This document shows, piece by piece, positions 57,361 to 64,000 of a stretch of 64,000 bases of DNA. Numbering within the stretch: position 1 is the first letter of the stretch; each line of letters opens with the position of its first letter. Source of the DNA: Massariosphaeria phaeospora (Eukaryota > Ascomycota > Dothideomycetes > Pleosporales); NCBI GenBank assembly GCA_011032825.1, contig JAADJZ010000003.1:2108001-2172000 (forward strand). The letters run 5' to 3'. Below the pieces are notes generated by a model. That model saw only the letters and a program-made list of their open reading frames with translations, had not been told where the DNA came from and searched no databases. Position numbers and translations under genes: made by a program.

Positions 57361-58313
57361 ACTGGAAAACGACTGCCCTATCCAGCTTGCCAGTGACGAT
57401 GCGGGCGCTCAGGGTGGCTTGAGTCGCAGGCGTGGGCTTGGACAGGCGCGGAAGCATGCCCGTACCCGAGCGGACGACCCTCTGGAGCAGTCTGGCGCGG
57501 GAACGTGCCTAGGAGTCGGTTGCTAATTAATAGTGGCCGAGCGTGGGAATGGTTCGAGGACAGACGGCGGGAGGTGTAGGGGTGTAGAGGTGTCGCGCTT
57601 TGCCAGCAGCAGCACGCGGGGGTTCGAGGCGGGATAGACTGCTTTCGGCGCGGGAGTTAAAGTTGTTGCGGGATAACACTGGGACACGGCGAGGAGCTGG
57701 CGCGGCGTGAATGGGGAGGCAGAAGAATGGCGGCGAAGGGTAGACGCGGCGTCGAGATGTCGTCGCAGTCGGCGGTCGAGGGGCAGCTGCAGCTTCGGGC
57801 GGCGGGCGGCGGGCGGTGGGCGGTGGGCGGTGGGCGAGCGCTGGAGGCGGCGATCTATCACACGCGGACAGGCACAACCGCACCCGCGAGCAGCAGCGAA
57901 CCACGCGCCGGGTCACCGAGGCGTCGCACCGGCAGGCACCAGCAGGACGCAGCAGGCACCAGCAGCGGATTCAGTTCAGCGTGAGGCGGCGGATGAGCAG
58001 GAAGCGTGCGGCTCGCATGCGCTGCGCTGCGCTGGACAAAGAGGCGCGAGGGTCGTGAAGGGCGTTGGCGGGCCCCGCCTCTACTACATACTGTACCTGT
58101 CTATCCTCCGTGAATCCATGGCGAACTCCTACCTCGTTCCAGGCACAGCTTTTGACGCATCTACCATGGGATCATGGTACCTAGTCCACAGCCGACGCCA
58201 CCATCAACGGGCCGACTTGGCCATCTCCCCCGGCCCAAAACTTTGATCCTCCAGAGTCCACCCTAGCGCCCATCCCCCAGTCCTCGACACCCTGCGCGTC
58301 TCCCAACATCGCC
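57361..58313. other. Divergent promoter region Csx2-like/ATP11
   Basis: About 950 bp. From 57700 to 57850 it is G-rich with GGGCGGY-type short repeats; open frames there are low-complexity and overlap on both strands. No gene supported. Confidence 0.5.
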
Positions 58314-59291
58314 ATGGCCGCGCACCGAATACCGACCATACGCCATATCCTCCGCCAGCCCATCACCAACCCGCGAACTTGCCAGCGGCGGTGGGCCCAG
58401 GTCCAGGATGTACGCTTCCTGGCGACGCACGGCGCTCAAGAGCGCATCATCGCCAAATACAAAGACAAGCTGGCCATGAAGGCGAAAGAGGAGGGCCTGA
58501 GAGATATCTCAGAGCTGCAGCAAGCATACAAGGACAAGATAGAGAGGTTGCGGAAGGAAGCCGCTGTACCTGGCGCAACGGCCCCGTTAACGCCTCCGCC
58601 GAGTCCTCAGCCATCGAGCGCATCGTCGACCTCGCCGTGGCCCGCACCTCCGCCTCCACCCTCACCCCAATTCGCGTCCTCGTCGCCACCGCCGCCGCCC
58701 GGTGTCAAAACGCTGCACTCGTTTCTCGACCTCGACAAGGTCTCGGCCCTGCCTGAGAAGGAGATACAAACTCTCTGGCGCCTCCGCCACACCTCGAATC
58801 CCCAGAGTCTGCACTTCTCGCTGCCATCGCCAACTTTCGACACTCTTCTAGCCGCCGCAAAGCGCAATCCCTCGTTCGTTATCCCGTTACCCCGCCAAAT
58901 GCCTACGGAGGATGGAGCTTCAGAAGCAGTTAGCCCTGCTGCCGAACTTCACTATCTGCAGTTCGCACATCCGCATTCCAAGACAACAACCCTCCTCTTC
59001 ACAACGCTAGCCGAGTTCAAACTCCGTGGCGAATTCGCATCTCCACACACGACCATCACATTCCATTCCGAACTCTCACACTCGCACAATCTTGTGCTTG
59101 GCCAAGGGCTCGTCGTTGAGAATAGGGGGGTGAGCATAGATGAGGCGCGGTGGCTGTTGATGTGTATGCAGAAGTTCTATGTCCTCGGACGGGAAGACAA
59201 AGCCAGAGGAGAGCTGCTAGACATGTTCACTAGGGGTGATAGTGGCTTTAGCGTTGAAAGATTACTTGAAGAGGCGGAGAAGATAGTCTAG
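58314..59291 (+). CDS. ATP11: Mitochondrial F1-ATPase assembly factor Atp11
   Basis: A single exon of 325 residues. Atp11 is a matrix chaperone that binds F1 beta subunits until they assemble with alpha. Residues 1-40 form an Arg-rich mitochondrial signal without acids (MAAHRIPTIRHILRQPIT). Family core: IIAKYKDKLAMKAKEEG, a Pro-rich linker (TPPPSPQPSSASS...SPPPPPGVKTL, about 95-145), then LDLDKVSALPEKEIQTLWRLRH, FVIPLPRQ, ELHYLQFAHPHSKTTTLLFTTLAEFKLRGEFASPHTTI (spread over the beta domain) and LLMCMQKFYV at the C-terminus. The Pro-rich linker is longer than in yeast. The ATG at 58314 is well placed before the signal. Confidence 0.92.
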   Translation: MAAHRIPTIRHILRQPITNPRTCQRRWAQVQDVRFLATHGAQERIIAKYKDKLAMKAKEEGLRDISELQQAYKDKIERLRKEAAVPGATAPLTPPPSPQPSSASSTSPWPAPPPPPSPQFASSSPPPPPGVKTLHSFLDLDKVSALPEKEIQTLWRLRHTSNPQSLHFSLPSPTFDTLLAAAKRNPSFVIPLPRQMPTEDGASEAVSPAAELHYLQFAHPHSKTTTLLFTTLAEFKLRGEFASPHTTITFHSELSHSHNLVLGQGLVVENRGVSIDEARWLLMCMQKFYVLGREDKARGELLDMFTRGDSGFSVERLLEEAEKIV

Positions 59292-59876
59292 GCGGAGAAT
59301 CAATCGTGCAAGTATAAATGTAACAGACTGTACAAAACCTACACACCGACTCGGACTCTGGAACCTAGTCGTGTAAATAAGTTGTAGACTCTAGAGTGCA
59401 TACCAAGCACCTGCGCTTCAGAAACTGATGCAATTCTACGTATAATGGCCAATGAGACTCAAGATAGTACAAGCACTCCATCCCTATGAGCATGTTTGCA
59501 TTATCGGTATCTCTCTCATTACTTCGCCTGACTTGCGCTTTCGACTTGATCATACATTGAAACATTTGACCCGCTGTTCAGTCCTTCATATCTCCATTAT
59601 GTCCATGCCCGCTGTTGTCGTCATACAACTTGATCCTATACCACTGCCTGGGTACAAGAACCACTGCATAATGTACTGATGAAAGTAAACACATAAACAA
59701 AAGAAAGAGCTTGGTAGTCCATGATATACATGATATTCGTGTCGAGTGGTACTGAACACGATTCGTTAGATAAACAGATATAGTTACGACATACAACGTA
59801 CCGAGAGATTGACATGTCCCGATGAGCACTCAGGGCCACTGGTAGGCGCTGAAACGACGATTGCTATTCGTCTAGC
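59292..59876. other. Convergent 3' intergenic region
   Basis: 585 bp between ATP11 (+) and the unknown gene (-). No gene seen. Confidence 0.5.
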
Positions 59877-61134
59877 CTATGCGGCCGATCCGAAGACATC
59901 GTCGAGGTACTCCTCGTATTGGACGACGCTGAAGTAATCAGTAATCCTCAGTTGCTTAAAGGACCACTCCTTCGGTGCCCGGACCTCGCCGCGATAATGC
60001 CGTGACTGGCCTGGTAGAAGACTGTATGTTGTTAGAGTAAGCCACACAGCCACATTCGGGTGGGTTATAGTACAAGCCAGAGCTGAATGCCAAACGATTC
60101 TCTTCATAGTCGTCCTCTTCAAAGAAGCCAGTCATATGGAGTCCTCCGTTGGCGTCCGCTTCAACCTCCTCTACGTCGTCATCGTCGTCTGTTGGCGGTA
60201 GTAGTCCGAGCTCGAACAGATCGGCTTGCAAGTTCATCATGCGAGTCTCACCGGCCTCGACGTACGAAGGGTTTGACATGACCACTTCGATAGGTTTCTT
60301 GTGCTTCTCGTCCTTTGGAAAGCCGCACATGAAGCATGTAGTCGCAGGGATATGTGGACAAGCTGGCGGGCAAGTGCACGAACGAGTGAACGTGATCGAT
60401 CGATTTGTGGCAGACTCAACCCCATAGAAGTTTTGACTCAAGAACGAGGCAAAGACCGGAAAGAGGCAAGCACCATCATGAAGGCGGATCTTGAGGTGTT
60501 TGATGTTTTGGGCCTCGGTGACGAAGACGAGCGCCTCTGCTACAGGATGATCGCCGAAAAGAATGTCCCAGGGACAGACAGCGTCATAGAACCGATCGGA
60601 GGACACCATTACGGTAAGATGCTTGAGATTAGTCGCAAGTCGAGCGATAGCCTTAAGAAAAAGCCCGACCCTCCTGGCTGCCTCCTTGTTCGGGTCGTCT
60701 GCGCGCAGATAGATGCCGAGATCCGTAAGGTAATGCATGTAGCGGCTGTGGATGGGAAATCGCCAGAACTGTCCAGGCTCGCCCCCGGCACCAGTACAGA
60801 AGACGAAGCGATTCTTTCCGTACATGATAGGCACGCACTCTTCATGATATTTGCGGCACGTCAGCAGTATCTGCCAAGGGATCGGTATCTCTTCACTGAA
60901 CTCCTTGTCATCGAGCGGTCCGAACTCATGAGCTCCTCGAAACACGGTTTTAGGGTTGACAACGAGAAGCTCTTCGAATATCATAAGGCGGATCTCGGTT
61001 GGGAAGTAACGAAGTAGATCGTGTTTCACAAGTGCCACGTTAGACATAGAGCGAAGCACAATATCCAGGACAGGACTATGTCGGTAGCCAGCCGCCACAG
61101 GCTCAGGAGCGATCCTCGAAATTACATTAGGCAT
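59877..61134 (-). CDS. Uncharacterised fungal protein with F-box/2EXR-like N-terminus
   Basis: Join of 61134-60074 and 60021-59877, 401 residues. The N-terminal part (LLRYFPTEIRLMIFEELLVV, IPIPWQILLTCRKYHEECVPIMYGKNRFVF) has the Leu/Pro/Ile pattern and C-terminal YGKN(x)F of the fungal 2EXR/F-box-like proteins. The middle is a helical domain; then a Cys cluster CTCPPACPHIPATTCFMCGF (about residues 270-290) may bind metal. A poly-Asp/Glu loop follows. The 52-nt intron (GTACTA...ACAG, CTAAC branch) was placed because the downstream frame gives a well-formed end (WSFKQLRITDYFSVVQYEEYLDDVF). I took the ATG at 61134; the ATG of MSNVALVKHD downstream is a possible alternative. Function unknown. Confidence 0.75.
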
Positions 61135-62031
61135 TGTTGTGGTGAGAGAGCTGTGCGTTGTGAGCCACACCCAATACACCCGGTCATACTCAACGAACAA
61201 TCGAACTTGGAGTTCAACACCCTCAGTGCAGATATAGTCCTATGCAACGCAGTCCGCCGCCGAACTCAAGAAGATGATGGATAGGAACTAGGCGCGTGGA
61301 GGCCAGGCCCGCGGTGACAGCTGCCTGCCGTTGAAAAGAGGGGACCTGTAAAGTACGCGTAAGTATCTGTCTTCAAAGAGTGACTGTACTATGTCTTCGG
61401 ACACTGTTCGGTAAAGCTTCCATAGGTTCACCCATTGAAGTACTTCTCGCATCATATGCCCATGGAGTACTAAACGCTGACTGACCTGATGAACGCCGTT
61501 GAGAACCCACCCCGAAAAGAGAACGCCTAGGAAAGAAAGAGGAAGAAATTGAGAGAGGTGGTGCAGTTGGAGAAGTCGAGCGACGAGAGGCTCGGGCTAG
61601 GCCCTGCCTAAATAGACGAACGCCTTGACAATCAAGGCAACTGCACCTGAGCTGGCCTGAGCTGCTACCACCCGCTACGTATGTTTACTAGTCACCTCAG
61701 GATGTTCATTAAAGAGAACGCAGCGGAACCGAGACCCGCACTAGAGTCATTGGTGCGCCCGCAATAGTGCGACATCTATTGCGGCGCAAGCAAGCCAACT
61801 TCGGGCAAATGCCGCACAAACCACGATACTCAAACGCGTCAGCGTGATTGAGGGCCACTGCATATTACAGGCGCAAAGGCAACGATCCAACTAAATGGAG
61901 TCCATATCTCGGAAACTTTCATGGCTTTGAATCTAGCCTAGTCAGGTTCTTGCGATTCCCTGTCTAAGTTCCAGCACTGAAAAGTCGTGCAACAGCTCAG
62001 TGTCAGCCTGAGACAAGGAAAGCCATCCCGT
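61135..62031. other. Intergenic region with a 9-bp palindrome
   Basis: About 900 bp with the promoter of the unknown gene (-) and the 3' side of the 3-beta-HSD-family gene (-). An inverted repeat lies at 61759-61784. No gene seen. Confidence 0.5.
61759..61784. repeat. Perfect 9-bp inverted repeat, 8-bp spacer
   Basis: CCGCAATAG (61759-61767) and CTATTGCGG (61776-61784) are exact reverse complements around TGCGACAT. With one bulged base the pairing extends by GCGC on each side. It could be a dimeric factor site (CCG and CGG ends, as Zn2Cys6 factors use) or a small hairpin. Confidence 0.85.
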
Positions 62032-63199
62032 TCATTTTTTGACACGATCGCTGAATTGTTGCCTGAAATGCTGGGAATATGTCAGCTTTGCTTTAGCTTG
62101 ATAAATGAAAGTAACTCACTTGACCAGAGAGCTTCAAAGCCTCGGGTAACTTCACCCTGGGATTATATCCCAGTATCCTCCTTGCTTTTGAGATACTCAC
62201 ATAGCCCCACTTTGTCGCATCGTAGATAGCACCTCGACTAAAGGTTCCCTCTGTACCCGTGATCCAGCACACCCATTCAGCGCCCCATCCCATCCACCAT
62301 GCGAGGCCTTTTGGGATCTTGATTTGGAACCGGGGAATATGTCCAAATTCTTTCCAGAGGGCTACACAGAAGTCCCGGGTAGTTATCGGTTCGCCGTTCG
62401 TAATGAAGAAGGCTTCGCCTGCTGCGGTAGCAGAATTAAGAAGATTGCGAGCAGCTAGTACATGAGCGTCGGCAACGTTGGCGACGTAGACAAAATCCAC
62501 CAGGTTTGTAGCGTCACCGAGAATGAACGGAGTCTCGCCTCTTCTGATACAGCCATGAAGTATGGGGATGGTAGCTGGGTCATTTGGACCGAATATGGGC
62601 GCTGAGCGTAGGGAGCAGGTGGCGAAGTCAGTTGTATTGGCGGAGAGAACGAGGCTTTCTGCGACGGTCTAGGTACAGGAACTGATGAGAAAACGGGGTT
62701 TAAAGACAATAAGCCTATTCGATGAACGTACCTTAGATTGTCCGTAAGATGTAGTCGCTCTCCCAGTGGGCCATGTCTCATCAGCATTCCGAAAATCCGC
62801 TTGCAACTCGTCTAGCAACACCGTGACGGAGCTCGTATACACCAATCCCTTAGCACCACAAGTTTTTGCCGCCTGGAGAACGTTCATTGTCCCGGTGACA
62901 TTGATCTGGAACACCGCCTCTTTTCCCTGCATGTGATATCGTGCTTCACCGAGGGGATAAACTCCTACGGTATGAACCACTATAGAAGGTCTGGCCTCCA
63001 TGAAGACTTCAGCAAGCTCTGCAGGGTTAAGAATGTTGGCTCGTACGTAACGGACGTCAGAGAATGAAGCGGTCCCTAAAGCGGGAGGGTTTAAATCTAT
63101 AACTGTTATCTCGAATGATTTAGTTTCAACAAGCGCTTTGACGATTTCTGAGCCTAGGAATCCGGTTCCACCGGTAACAAGAACTCTTGGATGATCCAT
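62032..63199 (-). CDS. 3-beta-hydroxysteroid dehydrogenase family (Erg26-like)
   Basis: Join of 63199-62732, 62668-62120 and 62070-62032, 351 residues. An NAD(P)-dependent short-chain (extended) reductase of the 3-beta-HSD/isomerase family, related to Erg26 (C-3 sterol dehydrogenase, C-4 demethylation). The Rossmann motif is TGGTGFLGSEIV at the N-terminus; active-site YGQSK supplies the Tyr and Lys, with TSS upstream. Then APIFGPND, VDFVYVANVADAHVLAA and ITTRDFCVALWKEFG are typical of the family. The last exon is 39 nt and ends HFRQQFSDRVKK. Whether this is the housekeeping Erg26 or a paralogue with another substrate cannot be told; the shortened TSSVTV region makes me favour a paralogue. It is divergent from the NAT9-like gene. 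Confidence 0.87.
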
Positions 63200-63778
63200 T
63201 GTGACGAGTAGGGGGTAGCAAGAACAATGAAGAAAGCTTCCGAACGCAGACACGAGAGGATTCTTAACAGAGTGAGCCTTTGCGTAATGCGTCGAAAGCA
63301 GTGTTCCAAGTTCGAGGGAAGGGCGGCAACCGACGTCCGCTATGCGTCTGTTATACTCGACCGTATGCTACCAGTTTCGTCGAATCATACGAGCCTGGTG
63401 CCGCTGTCGCAGAAAAGCCAGAATGATTTGGATCGAAGTATCGTGCGCAGGAATAACGAGATGGATAAATGGCGAGGGCAGGATGAAGTTGACTTTCGCC
63501 TCTTCGAGATTAGGATTGCCTAAATATAGATTCTTGGACACCGGAAACCTTGCAACCAATCACAACAGTCCACCCTCTTTGGCTTCGTGCGACCAATTTT
63601 CACCACAATACCAACGCAATTGAACATATACTTGATTGTTGAGGCTCCGACAGAATTCGGCGCAGAGGCAATGAAAACTGACAATAATCGGCAAACCTAA
63701 ACGGCTTCCCGTAGAAAGAACTTGTCTGCGTTGTAGCGATTCCTCCAAAAACATCTGGATTAGCACGGGACATCAATC
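63200..63778. other. Divergent promoter region
   Basis: 579 bp between the 3-beta-HSD-family gene (-) and the NAT9-like gene (+). Short frames only. Confidence 0.5.
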
Positions 63779-64000
63779 ATGAAGTTGAACGAATTCCAAG
63801 GTACACCGCATACCCTGCAAGAACTCACTATTTGTTGACTAATATAAACCAGCGCTTCTAACACCCAAAGTCCTCTTGGTGCCATACTCGGAGCGCCACG
63901 TCCCTACGTATCACGAATGGATGAAAGACGAAGTACGCCCTTCTCTCATATATGTATCCTTAATCTAATAGCCTCTAGGAACTACAAAAAGCGACAGCTT
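63779..64000 (+). CDS. NAT9-like N-acetyltransferase, 5' part only
   Basis: Join of 63779-63800, 63853-63932 and 63979 to the window end. The first 41 residues are seen: MKLNEFQ, then LLTPKVLLVPYSERHVPTYH and EWMKDE|ELQKATA across the second intron. These match the start of NAT9 family GNAT acetyltransferases (PKVLLVPY...HVPTYHEWM...ELQ). Intron 1 has a CTAAT branch and CCAG end; intron 2 ends CTAG. The acetyl-CoA-binding part lies beyond the window. NAT9 in animals affects microtubule stability; the fungal role is not established. Confidence 0.82.

Overview
The window is nuclear DNA from a filamentous ascomycete (Pezizomycotina). Most genes are split by short introns of about 45-60 bases with GT..AG ends and CTAAC/CTGAC branch sites. 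The gene set is ascomycete-like (type-C tropomyosin, Csx2-type ArfGAP, Ubp14, Dal1-type allantoinase). Two pogo/Fot1-like transposons are broken mainly by TAG stops, the pattern left by repeat-induced point mutation (RIP). A Dothideomycete is my best guess, but the sequence alone does not prove it. Gene models were built by hand from conserved protein sequence plus splice signals.

Layout. 1-1750: decayed transposon whose left end lies outside the window, ending in four 17-bp tandem repeats. 1994-8673: BFR1, HEM4, a conserved unknown gene and the primase gene PRI1. 8789-10917: a complete pogo-like element with 43-bp perfect terminal inverted repeats, inserted in what was a roughly 290-bp divergent promoter between PRI1 and a BLES03-like gene. 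14151-15862: allantoinase, with paired GATA-factor sites upstream. 16693-24225: RFA1, a dienelactone-hydrolase-family gene, SLD5 and CDC25. 24226-27333: a 3.1-kb, mostly GC-rich stretch without a gene. 27334-34685: POL5, UBP14 and the Fe-S scaffold gene ISU1. 35743-45775: a securin-like candidate, tropomyosin, RRP17, CDC43, an F-BAR/DEP/RhoGAP gene and an Arg/Ser-rich unknown. 46254-59291: a synaptojanin-type phosphatase, eIF3b, the Csx2-type ArfGAP and ATP11. 59877-64000: an unknown gene, a 3-beta-HSD-family gene and the 5' end of a NAT9-like acetyltransferase cut by the window edge.

Themes. Chromosome replication and mitosis genes (PRI1, RFA1, SLD5, CDC25, perhaps securin) are over-represented. 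PRI1, RFA1 and SLD5 carry MluI-cell-cycle-box-like motifs (ACGCGT/ACGCGA) at 78-122 bp upstream of their start codons, as expected for S-phase genes driven by an MBF-type factor. Other genes cover haem and Fe-S biogenesis, translation, membrane traffic and Rho/Arf signalling; they look like ordinary dispersed housekeeping genes, not a cluster.

The most unusual signal is in ISU1. Its conserved reading frame can be joined only by an intron that begins ATAAGT and ends CAC, i.e. a U2-type AT-AC intron, with a normal CTAAC branch site 11 nt before its end.
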